A stretch of 64,000 nt of DNA from Lentisphaerota bacterium (GCA_021413965.1 JAIOPI010000040.1:62001-126000), one strand, 5' to 3'; shown: positions 7,966 through 17,472, counted from the first letter of the stretch. Notes: a model not told the origin generated them from the letters alone. Program-made: numbers and translations.

Positions 7966-9090
7966 ATGCGCAAAGGCGATTCCATCACGGGCGAGTATCG
8001 GGAGCGGCGCGACGCGCAGACGGGCGCCCGCATCCACCAGTTGACCGACCATCCGTCGATCAATCACGGCTTGTTTTTTCTCAACCCGTCCTTTCGTCCG
8101 CGGAACTCGGATCACGTGGCGTTTGTGACGCATCGTGCAGGACATCCGCAGCTCTGCCTGTTCGATTTTGCGACGCAGTCGGCGCGTGCCCTGACGGACC
8201 GGGCCGACGTGCAGGCGTTTTCGCCGGGTTTTGATCCGGCGGGCGCCGCGCTCTACTTCACCACGCGCGACGGCGGCATGTGGCGGCTGGATCTGGAGAC
8301 GCTGGAGGAGACGCTGCTGGCGCGGCTGGAAGGCGCCGGCATCGGGGAATGCAGCGCCAGCGCGGATGGGAGGCATATCGTGACCGCCTTCAAGCGCGCG
8401 GGGCGGCACGGGCTGTTCCTGGTGGACGTCGCCGCCCGCACGGGCCAGGTGATTCACGAATCGGCGACGCTCAAGATCATCCACCCGCAGTTTCATCCGG
8501 GGAATCCGGAGCTGATTGAATATGCCGGCGATCCGGCGCCGCGGCTGTGGCTGATCCGCCGGGACGGGACGCAGAACCAGTGCCTGTTCGAAAGCACGCC
8601 GCAGGAATTCTTCGTTCACGAATCCTTCCTGGGCCGCTCTGACGACTTGATCTTCGCCGTCTGGCCTTACCGCCTGTGCCGGCTGAACCTTCGCGAGAAG
8701 CGCGTGCAGACCATCGCCACGATCAATGCCTGGCACATGTCCTCGAATCGCGCCGGGACGCGCATCGTCACGGACACCAACCATCCGGATCGCGGGCTGC
8801 TGCTGATCGATCCGGCGACGGGGGCGGTGCAGACGCTGTGCCATCCGGGCGCGTCGAGCCAGGGGGCGCAGTGGAAGCTGGACCATCCGGCAGGGGCGGA
8901 CGTGTGGCGCACCATCCGCGGGGCCGAAGGGCAGTCCCTGAGTTGGATGGAGATGCAGGCGGACGGCGTGTATGGACCGCAGTGGACGCATCCCCATCCG
9001 GCGTTTGACGATTCCGGTGCGCGCGTGATTTACACCTCCGACCGCAGCGGTCACCCGCAGGTCTATGTCGTGGAACTGCCGTCGGGATAG
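7966..9090 (+). CDS. Oligogalacturonate lyase family protein
   Basis: 374 residues, no signal peptide. The start QLTDHPSINHGLFFLNPSF and repeated blades such as YTSDRSGHPQVY are those of the seven-bladed propeller of oligogalacturonate lyase (PF14583), also TolB/WD40-like. These enzymes cleave pectin-derived oligogalacturonides in the cytoplasm to 5-keto-4-deoxyuronate. Family-typical His residues are present (HGLFF, IIHPQFHPG, NAWHMSSN), but the metal ligands cannot be assigned with certainty. A Gfo/Idh/MocA gene follows at 94 bases. Substrate specificity is inferred from the family. Confidence 0.7.
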   Translation: MRKGDSITGEYRERRDAQTGARIHQLTDHPSINHGLFFLNPSFRPRNSDHVAFVTHRAGHPQLCLFDFATQSARALTDRADVQAFSPGFDPAGAALYFTTRDGGMWRLDLETLEETLLARLEGAGIGECSASADGRHIVTAFKRAGRHGLFLVDVAARTGQVIHESATLKIIHPQFHPGNPELIEYAGDPAPRLWLIRRDGTQNQCLFESTPQEFFVHESFLGRSDDLIFAVWPYRLCRLNLREKRVQTIATINAWHMSSNRAGTRIVTDTNHPDRGLLLIDPATGAVQTLCHPGASSQGAQWKLDHPAGADVWRTIRGAEGQSLSWMEMQADGVYGPQWTHPHPAFDDSGARVIYTSDRSGHPQVYVVELPSG

Positions 9091-9183
9091 GCGACCCCGA
9101 GTGCGCGCGCATGGGCACGACGTCAGGTGGCATGATGCGCGCCCAGTCGCGGTTGGATATGGGATGTAACGGTAAGGACTACT

Positions 9184-10350
9184 ATGGGCATCAAGGTTGG
9201 CATTTGCGGGGCGGGGCATTTCGCGGCGAACTTCATCGGTCTGTACAAGGCGCATCCGCAAGTGGAGGAGGTCGTCCTGGCGGATCTGGCCGTGGATCGT
9301 GCGCGCGCCGCGGCCGACCAGCACGGCATCCGGCGGGTCATGGGATCGCTCGATGAACTCTGCCGCAGCGATGTGGACGCCATCGCCATCTTCACGCAGC
9401 GGCATCTGCACGCGCCCCAGGCCATTCAGGCGCTCAACGCGGGCAAGCATGTCCTGTGCGCGGTGCCGCCCGCGCTGAGCATGGACGACCTCGCGACGCT
9501 GGTGCAGACGGTGGAGCGCACGGGGCTGGTGTACATGCTCAATGAGACCAGTTACTACTACCCGGCCGCATGCTATGCCCGCGAGCGGTTTCAGAAGGGC
9601 GACATGGGGCGCTTTGTGTATGCCGAGGCCCAGTACCTGCACGACATGTCGCAGATGTACGGCTCGTTCCAGCACAGCGGCGGCGCGAACTGGAAGCGCG
9701 TGGCCGGTTTTCCGCCCATGTTCTACTGCACGCACAGCGTCAGCCTCGTCTTGTCGGTCACCGGCGCGCGCGCGACGCATGTATCGTGCCTGGGGTATGT
9801 GGACAACCATGAGGATCACATCTTCCGGGTTGGCGCCAACGAGTGGGATAACGTGTTCAGCAACGAATCCGCGCTGATGCGCACGAGCGATGGCGGGTCG
9901 CTGCGCATCAACGAGTTTCGGCGCGTGGGCTGGGATGCGCACAACATGACGACCATGAGCCTCTACGGCACGGGCGGGACGCTGGAAGAGAATCCGCTGT
10001 CCGTGTGCTGGACGCGGCTCGCGCCGCCCGAGCAGGTGGACGTGTTGCCGCACCTGCGCGTGCATGCGGGCGGCACCGGCAGCGGGTTCCTGGGCGTGAG
10101 CGCGGCGCACCCGGTGCACCGCCTGCCGGAGAGCTTCAAGGGCTTGAAGAACGGACACCAGGGCTCGCATTTCTTTCTTGTGGATGATTTTGTGCGCGCG
10201 GCCAGCAGCGGCCGGCAGCCGCCGTGCAACGTGTGGAACGCGGCGCGCTGGACACTGCCGGGGCTGGTGGCGCACGAGTCGGCCAGGCGCGAGGGCGAGA
10301 TGCTTCGCATCCCGGACCTGGGGGCGGGTCCGGCGGGCGGGGCGTTCTGA
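9184..10350 (+). CDS. Gfo/Idh/MocA family oxidoreductase
   Basis: 388 residues. The N-terminal Rossmann fold starts IKVGICGAGHFAANFIGLY (GxGxxA type) and has the family's ALNAGKHVLCAVPP in place of the commoner EKP. The second half is the alpha/beta dimerisation domain with substrate pocket. Members are NAD(P)-dependent sugar or inositol dehydrogenases, and many act on uronates or aminosugars. The change of the EKP motif lysine to VPP removes a residue often used in catalysis, so a non-standard reaction or substrate is possible. It follows the oligogalacturonate-lyase-like gene on the same strand. Confidence 0.75.
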   Translation: MGIKVGICGAGHFAANFIGLYKAHPQVEEVVLADLAVDRARAAADQHGIRRVMGSLDELCRSDVDAIAIFTQRHLHAPQAIQALNAGKHVLCAVPPALSMDDLATLVQTVERTGLVYMLNETSYYYPAACYARERFQKGDMGRFVYAEAQYLHDMSQMYGSFQHSGGANWKRVAGFPPMFYCTHSVSLVLSVTGARATHVSCLGYVDNHEDHIFRVGANEWDNVFSNESALMRTSDGGSLRINEFRRVGWDAHNMTTMSLYGTGGTLEENPLSVCWTRLAPPEQVDVLPHLRVHAGGTGSGFLGVSAAHPVHRLPESFKGLKNGHQGSHFFLVDDFVRAASSGRQPPCNVWNAARWTLPGLVAHESARREGEMLRIPDLGAGPAGGAF

Positions 10351-10381
10351 GGCACAGCGGCGGAATCCAATCGGCCATCGA

Positions 10382-12508
10382 TCAGAACGTGCAATCGGCG
10401 GTCAGGATGAGATTGCGGCCGGGTTCGTTCACGCCGGAGCCGTGAATGCGGTAGTCTTCGTCGAAGATGTTCTCAACGGCCAGGGCCAGGGTGAGCGGAT
10501 CCAGCACGGTGGTGCCGACGCGCACGAGCGCCACGGCGTAGCCGGGCGTGCCGCCGGGCGGGATGCGTTGCGTGTCGCGCTTGTCGTCGGCGGAAAGTTT
10601 GTCGGCCTTTTCCGCCATGTCCGCGGCCGTTTCGGCCCAGTAGCGTCCGTTGGGCGTCTGCCAGCGCACGCCGACTTGCGCGGTGGGCGGCATGAGGCGG
10701 CTGATGGTGTCGCGTTCGCGCTGGTCGGCGGAGGTCGGGTAGGCATCGACTTCGCCGTCCATCCAGGTGGCGGACAGCCAGGTTGACCAGGAAGCGGAGA
10801 GCTTCGCCATTTCCATCCACTCGACGCCCTGCACATAGCCGGCGCCGGAGTTCTGCTTCGTCACCTCGGCCAACTCATCGATCGTCTGGCCGGTGGGGGT
10901 GCGCACGATCATGTCGTCGATCCATGTGTAGTAGTAGCTCAGGCGCGAATCGAGGTGCTGGCCGCGGGACTTGAGGCCGGTTTCGAACGTGACGTAGTGC
11001 TCGGGATCGAGGCCGGGCGACGGCGTTTCAATCTCGTTGCTGCGGGCGGTATCGAGGCGTGTGAGGTCCGAGAGGTTGGGTGCGCGGAAGCCCTGGGCCA
11101 CGGAGGAGAACAGGACGTGGTGGCGGTCCGTGGTGAGCGGCACCAGGGCGCGGAGGGAGGCGGTGAGCGCCTGCCAGTCTTCGGTGACGCTGGTGGCTTT
11201 GCCGGAGACGGGGTCTTTGACGCGGTCGGCATCGGCGCGGGCATAGGTGTAGCGCGCGCCCGGGATCAGGTCGAGGGCGCCATCCCCGAGGCGGATGGTG
11301 TCGGCGAGGAAGAGGCCGGCGAGATCGTAGGTGGCGTCGTCCGCGACGGGGCCCTGGATCTCAACCTTGGAGAGGCTGCCGTCGGCGCGGAAGCGGCTGG
11401 CGCCGGAGTTCACGAAGTCGCGGTAATAGTCGGCCCCATAGACCCATTCCCCGAGGGCCGACTCCTTTTCCAGTTGCAGCGTGGTGCCGTAGGTGTCGGT
11501 GTCGACGCTCTGCTCGTCGCGCGTGTCATCCTTGCGCACGCGGTGCAAGTCTTCGTTCTGGGCCTGGCGCGAAACGGTGGCGCTCAGGCCATCGGCGAGG
11601 CCGTCCAGATCCTCGGCGTTCAGCCGCAGGTAGGTCAGGTCGCGATGCTGGTCGAAGCTGTGGACCTTGTCGTCGCCGTGGGCGAGGCCTTTCCAGTCGA
11701 CACCGTAGATGGTGCGGTGGGTGCGCCAGGCATCGTCCTGGTCGACGGACTGGTGGACGAGGGAGAGGCGGGTGCCGGGGGCGGGCGCGTAATCGAGCCG
11801 CGCATCGTAGTCGAGTTCGTCGTAGCCAGTGTGGGATTGGCGGCCGACGGCGTCGCCGCCGTGGAGGTCGCCGAAGGACTTGGCTGAGATGCCGCCCGCG
11901 ACGCCGAGGTCCGCGGTGGGGGCGCCGGCGATCTGCAGGCGTCCGACGGTCGAGCGTTCGGCGGTGGCGCCGCGGTAGTAGGCGCGCCGCTCCCAGGTGG
12001 GGGCGCCGTCGTAGGCGGGTGGCGCCATCGTGAGGGCGTTGAGCGTGCCGCCGATGGCATCGCTGCCGTACATCACGGAACCCGGGCCCATCATGACGTC
12101 ATAGGTGGAGACGGAGAGCGGGTCGATGGTGTTCCAATACTGATTCGGCCCGTCGCGGAAGGTGGAGTTGTTCAGGCGGATGCCATCGATCAGGGCGAGG
12201 GTGCGATATCCGGTGAAGCCGCGCAGGAAGGGCGAGCCCTGCCCATAGGCCGTCTTCTGGACCATGACGGAAGGCAGGCCCCTCAGGGCATCGGGAGTGG
12301 TCCGCAGTGCGTCGGCGGTTGTGAGGGATTGCCCTTCGCGTCGATACACGGTGGCGGGTTCCGAAAAGCTTTCGCGCGCGGTGCGCGAGGCGGTCACGGA
12401 CACTTCAGGCAAGGTGGCCAGGACGTTGGACTCGGTGATCTGCCCGGGCGTGGATGGCGCGAGCGTGGCGGTTAGTGCCAGGATGGTGCAGGCGCATGTC
12501 GACTTCAC
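10382..12508 (-). CDS. TonB-dependent outer-membrane receptor
   Basis: 708 residues from a GTG start preceded by GGGGTAAG. It has a signal peptide (hydrophobic ILALTATLAPSTPG) and a TonB-box-like LPEVSVTASR. The plug domain follows (LRGLPSVMVQKT, SPFLRGFTGYRTLALIDGI, GPGSVMYGSDAIGG). A long beta-barrel ends in aromatic F (LILTADCTF). The C-terminal AVENIFDEDYRIHGSGVNEPGR is the usual barrel-end signature. It imports an iron chelate, cobalamin or carbohydrate across the outer membrane; the ligand is unknown. It is convergent with the Gfo/Idh/MocA gene. No cobalamin riboswitch or clear Fur box is seen upstream. Confidence 0.85.
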   Translation of the reverse strand: MKSTCACTILALTATLAPSTPGQITESNVLATLPEVSVTASRTARESFSEPATVYRREGQSLTTADALRTTPDALRGLPSVMVQKTAYGQGSPFLRGFTGYRTLALIDGIRLNNSTFRDGPNQYWNTIDPLSVSTYDVMMGPGSVMYGSDAIGGTLNALTMAPPAYDGAPTWERRAYYRGATAERSTVGRLQIAGAPTADLGVAGGISAKSFGDLHGGDAVGRQSHTGYDELDYDARLDYAPAPGTRLSLVHQSVDQDDAWRTHRTIYGVDWKGLAHGDDKVHSFDQHRDLTYLRLNAEDLDGLADGLSATVSRQAQNEDLHRVRKDDTRDEQSVDTDTYGTTLQLEKESALGEWVYGADYYRDFVNSGASRFRADGSLSKVEIQGPVADDATYDLAGLFLADTIRLGDGALDLIPGARYTYARADADRVKDPVSGKATSVTEDWQALTASLRALVPLTTDRHHVLFSSVAQGFRAPNLSDLTRLDTARSNEIETPSPGLDPEHYVTFETGLKSRGQHLDSRLSYYYTWIDDMIVRTPTGQTIDELAEVTKQNSGAGYVQGVEWMEMAKLSASWSTWLSATWMDGEVDAYPTSADQRERDTISRLMPPTAQVGVRWQTPNGRYWAETAADMAEKADKLSADDKRDTQRIPPGGTPGYAVALVRVGTTVLDPLTLALAVENIFDEDYRIHGSGVNEPGRNLILTADCTF

Positions 12509-12650
12509 GTTTGCTTACCCCGCAGGGTTTGGCGATGGCGGTCCGGACGTGTGCCGATACCTGAAGGCCTCGCCTCTTATCACAGAAACGACTGGCGCGT
12601 GAAAAATCTTAGTCGGTCGCCCGCGTGCGGCGTCGTCCGCGCTCACGGCA

Positions 12651-13064
12651 TCAGGGCGCGGGTCCGGCGGCGAGGCTTTCGATGAAGGTGCGGTCGGCGG
12701 GCGCGAGGTCGTAGGTCAGCAGCTCGGCCGGCGTGGCCCAGGCGGTGGCGTCGTGGTCGCGCAGGAGCAGGGGCTGGTCGGGCATGTCCACGGCGTAGAA
12801 CGTGATGCGGAGCATGCGCGACCCTTCGTCCTGCTCGACTGTGCCCAGTCGGCGGCCGACGCGCGCCGGGACATCGAGCTCCTCGCGCAATTCGCGCCGC
12901 AACGCCGACTGCGGGGATTCCGTTGCATGCGCCTTGCCGCCGGGAAACTCCCAGAGGCCCGCGAGTTTCTGTTCGGGCGCGCGTCGGGCGATGAGGTACT
13001 GGTCGCCGCGGCGCACGACGGCGGCAACCACGGTGATGACGCGTTTCTCGGAAGTCGGCTCCAT
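12651..13064 (-). CDS. Nudix hydrolase (MutT-like)
   Basis: 137 residues from ATG 13064. An in-frame extension to 13190 exists but has no homologous look. The Nudix box is complete except that the last Gly is Asp: GKAHATE-x7-RELREELDV. RAPEQKLAGLWEFPGG precedes it, typical of MutT/8-oxo-dGTP pyrophosphatase-type proteins. It should hydrolyse a nucleoside diphosphate-linked compound with Mg2+, perhaps oxidised dGTP. The MutT assignment rests on the WEFPGGK motif and small size. Confidence 0.8.
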   Translation of the reverse strand: MEPTSEKRVITVVAAVVRRGDQYLIARRAPEQKLAGLWEFPGGKAHATESPQSALRRELREELDVPARVGRRLGTVEQDEGSRMLRITFYAVDMPDQPLLLRDHDATAWATPAELLTYDLAPADRTFIESLAAGPAP

Positions 13065-13171
13065 GCGATCGATCCCGCCCGTTGGGTGTGAATTGATTTT
13101 GGACCTGCGGAGGAGTATAGGGGAGAGGCATCCAAACACCAAGGCGCTTCGAGGGAGAGGGGAAGGCTGCA

Positions 13172-13849
13172 ATGAAAACACGCGTGTCACTGTCGGTCGG
13201 AATGATTCACCTGGGAGCGGTCGTGCTGCTGGCCGGCGCGGTGGGGGGGTGCGGGGGTGGCGACACCGGGCCCGTGCCCATCACCGAGACGCGCGACGTG
13301 GGCCTCCCCGTGGATGTGCCGACAAACGACCTGACGGCCGCGGAGCGCCTGCTGCCACCGGCCCATGTGCACGACCATGCGGAAGGCATGCCTGCGGATG
13401 AGGCCGCGGCGGATGCGAGCCTGACCTGGACGACGCCCGAGGGGTGGACGCAGGGGGCGGCGAGGTCGATGCGGGTGGCGACGTTCACGTCGGGAGCCGG
13501 GGGGGCGGTGGAGTGCTACATTGCGGAGCTGAGCGGGATGGGGGGCGGCACCGAGGCCAACTTCAACCGCTGGCGCGGGCAGCTGGAGCAGCCGCCCCTG
13601 GCCGCCGGTGAATTCGATGCACTTCCCAGGATTCGCGTGCTCGGGCAGGACGCACCGCTGGTGGAGGTCGATGGCACCTACCGCGGCATGGGCGACACCG
13701 AGCAGGCCGGCAGCAAGTTGCTCGGCACGCTGGCATCCGATGGCGGCCGCACCTTCTTCGTCAAGATGGTGGGGCCCGCCGCGGAGGTGGACGCGCAGCG
13801 CGCGGCCTTCCTGGCGCTGTGCGAATCGCTGAAGACGGCCGCCGAATAG
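13172..13849 (+). CDS. Predicted lipoprotein
   Basis: 225 residues. The signal sequence ends in AVGGC, a lipobox, so it is probably anchored to a membrane. The mature part starts with a Gly/Pro/Asp-rich linker. It then has a C-terminal domain beginning WTTPEGWTQG and containing VECYIAELSGMGGG, NFNRWRGQL, and FFVKMVGPAAEVD, which resembles a conserved domain of PVC-group lipoproteins of unknown role. Ends 11 bases before a perfect inverted repeat and converges on the flavoprotein gene. Confidence 0.65.
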   Translation: MKTRVSLSVGMIHLGAVVLLAGAVGGCGGGDTGPVPITETRDVGLPVDVPTNDLTAAERLLPPAHVHDHAEGMPADEAAADASLTWTTPEGWTQGAARSMRVATFTSGAGGAVECYIAELSGMGGGTEANFNRWRGQLEQPPLAAGEFDALPRIRVLGQDAPLVEVDGTYRGMGDTEQAGSKLLGTLASDGGRTFFVKMVGPAAEVDAQRAAFLALCESLKTAAE

Positions 13850-13860
13850 GGCGCTGAAGA

Positions 13861-13967
13861 CCCACCCCGCCCTGCGGGCACCCCTCCCTGGGAGGGGACC
13901 CAGGCACCGGTGAGAATGGAAATCCGAGATCCCCTCCACCGGAGGGGTGCCCGCAGGGCGGGGTGGG
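13861..13967. repeat. 27-bp inverted repeat element between convergent genes
   Basis: Arms 13861-13887 and 13941-13967 are perfect reverse complements (27 bp) around 53 bases. The left arm with its inner GGGAGGGGA has a second copy at about 33425-33475, so this is a dispersed element. By position between convergent genes it may act as a bidirectional terminator. Confidence 0.8.
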
Positions 13968-13974
13968 GCTTCGC

Positions 13975-15819
13975 TCAGGCCGGGCGTGTCACGACATTGC
14001 GTTTGCGCTGCAGGTCGAAGGCCGGGATCGTCGTCGTCTGCAGACTCATCTTGCGCATTGTAATCGCGTCGGTGGGGCAGATGCGCAGGCACTTGCCGCA
14101 GCGGATGCACTCGTCGCTGTCGATCCAGATGAACGTGGCCTCCGCGGCCTTCGTCGCCTCCACCTTGCCGGTGACGTTGCCGTTCTCGTCATGGAACAGG
14201 CGCGAGATGCGCTTGATGCAATTGCGCGGCGAGACCTTGATGCACCAGTCGCAGTGGATGCACTTGTCCTGATCGATCTCGAACTTGTAGTGGCACAAGT
14301 AGCAGCGCGTGGCGTTCACGCCGGTCGCCTTCTCGTCGAACCCGAGTTCCACTTCCGCCTGGCCGTCGCGCTTGGCCAGCGGCAGCACGGTGATGGGCAG
14401 CGGCCGCTGCAAATCATGATCCCGCACGCGCCCCGTGGCGCCCCGGGTATCCAGGTACTCCACGGCGACGTGCTGCTTGCGGCGCACGGCTCCCATCAGA
14501 AACGCGTCCACTCGATCCGCGGCCTTCTTGGCATCCTCCACGGCGTGGATGACGTCCAGGCTGCCGGTGTGGAAATCGCCGGCGAGGAAGATCTTCGGAT
14601 GGGTGGTGCCGTGCTTGTCGGTGGCGCGCACCCCGTCCGCCATGATATCGAGGGTGCGGACCTGGCCGATGGCCACGATCAGCAGGTCGCAGGGGCGCTC
14701 AAACTCGCTGTCCGGGATCGCCGTGATGGACGGCTTGTGGCCGTGCTCGGCGTCGCCCAGCATGTTGCGGTGGAAGCGGATGGCCTTGAGCGCGCCGTGC
14801 TCCACCGTGGCCGACACGGGCGAAACGAGGGTCTCGACTTCGATGTTCTCCTCGCGCATGGCCTCGAGCTCCTCGAGGTTGGCGGACATCTGCGCCTCGG
14901 TGCGGCGGTACATGATGGCGACGGTGCCTTCGGCGCCGACGAGCCGGCGCGCCGCGCGGGCGCAGGCCCGCGCGCAGTCCACGGCGGTGAACCCGCCGCC
15001 GACGATGACCACGTGCTGGCCGTGCATCTCCCCGACTTCGCCGAAGTTGTAGCGGCGCATGAACTCGAGCCCGGGCACCTCGGCGCCTTCCGGCATTCCC
15101 GGCAGCTTGAGATCCGAGGGCTTCACCGCACCGGCGGCGACGACCACGGCGTCAAACTCGGCGGCGAGTGCGGCCATGCGGGCGGCGTCGACCGACTGGC
15201 CGTAGCGCACCTCCACGCCGCTGGCGATGATGGCGGCCGATTCGGCCTGCACGACCTCGCGCGGCAGGCGGAACTTGGGAATGCCCATCATCATCATGCC
15301 GCCGAGATACTGTTCTTTTTCGAAGACCGTGACGGCGTGGCCGTAGCGGCGCAGCTCGCGCGCCGTGGTCAGGCCGGCCGGGCCGCCGCCGATGACGGCC
15401 ACGCGCTTGCCGGTGGCCTCGAACCACGCGGGCAGGGGCGCGGGCGGCTTGCTCTTGTAGTCCGCGGCCGAGCGTTTCAGGTGGCAGATATGGACCGGGC
15501 CCTGGACGTTGGTCCACTTGTGGCGGCAGCGGGTCTCGCAGGGGCGCGTGCAGATGCGGCCGAGCGCGCCGGGGAAGACGTTGTCCTCCTGGTTGATGCG
15601 ATAGGCCTTGTCCGGATCGCCCTGTGCGATGGCCTCGATGTAGGCCGGCACGTTGGTCTTGGCCGGGCAGGCCGCCTGGCAGGGGATGTCCTTCAGCAGC
15701 GTCTGCACGTCCTTGACCGTGTCGCCGACGCCGGAGAACACCGAAAACTCGCCCAGGTTCGGGGCCTGGCGGTAATTCAACTTCAACGCGCTGACCGCTT
15801 CCGCAAAGGGGTTGCTCAT
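13975..15819 (-). CDS. GltD-like NAD(P)H-dependent Fe-S flavoprotein, partner of sulfite reductase
   Basis: 614 residues from ATG 15819, which overlaps the sulfite reductase stop (ATGA). The N-terminus has the GltD-type Cys set (C47, C51, C90, C94, C98). The FAD fold has GGGPAG at 144-149, and a second dinucleotide fold has VVIVGGGFTAVDCA near 280. The C-terminus carries two ferredoxin-type clusters (C520/523/526/534 and C571/574/577/581). This layout moves electrons from NAD(P)H through FAD to Fe-S centres. Coupled to a siroheme reductase, it most likely replaces a separate ferredoxin or CysJ. This job is inferred from context. Confidence 0.8.
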   Translation of the reverse strand: MSNPFAEAVSALKLNYRQAPNLGEFSVFSGVGDTVKDVQTLLKDIPCQAACPAKTNVPAYIEAIAQGDPDKAYRINQEDNVFPGALGRICTRPCETRCRHKWTNVQGPVHICHLKRSAADYKSKPPAPLPAWFEATGKRVAVIGGGPAGLTTARELRRYGHAVTVFEKEQYLGGMMMMGIPKFRLPREVVQAESAAIIASGVEVRYGQSVDAARMAALAAEFDAVVVAAGAVKPSDLKLPGMPEGAEVPGLEFMRRYNFGEVGEMHGQHVVIVGGGFTAVDCARACARAARRLVGAEGTVAIMYRRTEAQMSANLEELEAMREENIEVETLVSPVSATVEHGALKAIRFHRNMLGDAEHGHKPSITAIPDSEFERPCDLLIVAIGQVRTLDIMADGVRATDKHGTTHPKIFLAGDFHTGSLDVIHAVEDAKKAADRVDAFLMGAVRRKQHVAVEYLDTRGATGRVRDHDLQRPLPITVLPLAKRDGQAEVELGFDEKATGVNATRCYLCHYKFEIDQDKCIHCDWCIKVSPRNCIKRISRLFHDENGNVTGKVEATKAAEATFIWIDSDECIRCGKCLRICPTDAITMRKMSLQTTTIPAFDLQRKRNVVTRPA

Positions 15820-17378
15820 AGTCCAAATCCCGTACGCCGGACGCACTCGGCCAATGTTTCCTCGCCCTGCCGGATCGCCATGAAGGTGTCGAGCACCTTG
15901 GTGATGACCGCCGGGCAGTCTTCCTTCTTAAACTCACCCACCTTGCGGCCGAACGCGTCGTGCGTGCCGCCGATGCGGATCTCGTAGCCTTCGGCGGAGC
16001 CCAGTTCCTCTCGGATGCGCATGCCGCGCAGGCCGATGTCCGCGATCCGGAACGGCGAGCAGGAGTTCGGGCAGCCGGTGATGTTGATCAGCACCTTCTT
16101 CGCGATGGCGTCGTACTTGGGCTGGCGCACGACGTCCATCAGCAGGTCGTACATGTCGCGCGTGCGCGAGACCGCCAGCGGGCAGTAGGTGGTCCCCACG
16201 CAGGGCACGATGTCGCGAATGCCGAAGTTGCCGTCCGTGCCGAACCCGAGCTTGCGGATCTCGGCCTTGGCGTCGGCCACGTGTGCGGGCAGCACGCCGT
16301 GCAGTTCGATGTTCTGGCGATTGGTCGTGTAGATGCGCTTGTCGCCGTAGATCTCGGAGAGCTGGGCCAGCCGCCGCATGGCGTGGTGGTCGAGCTCGCC
16401 CTTCGGGATGATGGCGCGCACGGTGACGCGTCCATCCGTCCCGACGGGATCTTCCTCGGTCAGCGGGCGTTCCGGAAACGCGACGCCGCTCTCCGCGATG
16501 GGCGCGGACTCGAGGTCGTCGATGCCGTGGCCTTCCTGCTTCAGGAAGGCGAGCACGATCTCGCGGCAGGCGGGGATCCCCAGGCGATGCACGACGAACT
16601 TGAGGCGCGACTTGCTGCGGTCGTAGCGGTCCCCGTGGTCGCGGAAGAGCAGTCCGACGGCGCGGCACACGTACTTGATCTTCTCCGGCGGCACAAAGGA
16701 AAACAGCTCCTGCCCGACAAAGGCCTTCCAGCCCATGCCGCCGCCGATGATGACCTTGAAGCCGGACTCCTCGCCGCCGCCGGCCTTGGCGCGCTGCACG
16801 CCCACGATGCCGACGCAGTTGATGAACGGCTGGGCGCAGCCGGCGCCGCAGCCCGACAGCGTGATCTTGAACTTGCGCGGCAGGTTGTCCAGGTCGCGGC
16901 AGCTGGTCAGATACTCCGCGATCTCCTTGGCGTGCGGGCGCACGTTGAGGCGGCGATACCGGCAGGTCTCGGCCAGCGGGCAGGCCGTCACATTGCGCGT
17001 GACGTCGCCGCAGCCGTGGAAGGTGCTCATCCCTTCTTCCTCGATCATGCGCAGCAGGTCCGCGAGGCTGGGCGTCTTGAGCCAGTGCAGCTGGATGGCC
17101 TGGCGGGTGGTGACGCAGAGCTTGCCCTGGGCGAACTGTTCGGCGGCGCGGGCCAGCAGGCGGGCCTGGCTGGACGTGATCTGGCCGCCGGGGATGACCA
17201 CGCGGGCCATGTGGCTGCCCGGGTGGCGCGAGGAGTAGATGCCGAACCACTTGGAAATGCTGACTTCCTCCTTCGACATCGTCCCTTTGCGGGCGATCTC
17301 GTCGTAGTCAATCACGAGGCCGGCGTCCTTGACCTCTTCCTCTTCGCTGCGGTGCTTGAATGTCAGTAATCGCTGCAT
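15816..17378 (-). CDS. Siroheme sulfite (or nitrite) reductase
   Basis: 520 residues from ATG 17378. Two ferredoxin-like half-domains are seen (CVTTRQAIQLHWL near 88-100, IYTTNRQNIELHGV near 349-362), with GCGDVTRNVTACP near 122-133. The siroheme/[4Fe-4S] ligands follow the C-x5-C, C-x3-C rule: C393, C399, C436, C440 (PCVGTTYCPLA, NITGCPNSC). It reduces sulfite to sulfide (or nitrite to ammonia) with six electrons. Position between cysK and an NAD(P)H-linked Fe-S flavoprotein favours assimilatory sulfite reduction. The siroheme gene is at 33539. Confidence 0.88.
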   Translation of the reverse strand: MQRLLTFKHRSEEEEVKDAGLVIDYDEIARKGTMSKEEVSISKWFGIYSSRHPGSHMARVVIPGGQITSSQARLLARAAEQFAQGKLCVTTRQAIQLHWLKTPSLADLLRMIEEEGMSTFHGCGDVTRNVTACPLAETCRYRRLNVRPHAKEIAEYLTSCRDLDNLPRKFKITLSGCGAGCAQPFINCVGIVGVQRAKAGGGEESGFKVIIGGGMGWKAFVGQELFSFVPPEKIKYVCRAVGLLFRDHGDRYDRSKSRLKFVVHRLGIPACREIVLAFLKQEGHGIDDLESAPIAESGVAFPERPLTEEDPVGTDGRVTVRAIIPKGELDHHAMRRLAQLSEIYGDKRIYTTNRQNIELHGVLPAHVADAKAEIRKLGFGTDGNFGIRDIVPCVGTTYCPLAVSRTRDMYDLLMDVVRQPKYDAIAKKVLINITGCPNSCSPFRIADIGLRGMRIREELGSAEGYEIRIGGTHDAFGRKVGEFKKEDCPAVITKVLDTFMAIRQGEETLAECVRRTGFGL

Positions 17379-17425
17379 GTCGTCATTCCCATCAATAAGG
17401 TGGCCGTCGCGAACGGAATCCGGCC

Positions 17426-17472
17426 GGGACCGCCGGCTCCATTCGGATGTCCGCACTGGAGCCGGCGGTCCC
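17426..17472. repeat. 16-bp inverted repeat in cysK-sulfite reductase gap
   Basis: Arms 17426-17441 and 17457-17472 are perfect complements around a 15-base loop. The hairpin lies within the predicted transcript between cysK and the reductase, so it may set differential expression or stabilise ends. A related sequence (GGAGCCGGCCGTCCCGGCCGG) occurs at about 30094-30114, so it is also a dispersed repeat type. Confidence 0.75.

Noticed and set aside
7936..10275. Very long minus-strand open frame opposite the oligogalacturonate-lyase and oxidoreductase genes
   Set aside because: Antisense shadow in GC-rich coding DNA: Arg/His/Pro-rich, no recognisable domain, while both plus-strand genes have clear families. 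The same applies to the long minus frames opposite typA and the ETF fusion.
12509..12650. Cobalamin riboswitch upstream of the TonB receptor
   Set aside because: The conserved B12-box was not found in the 140-base leader.
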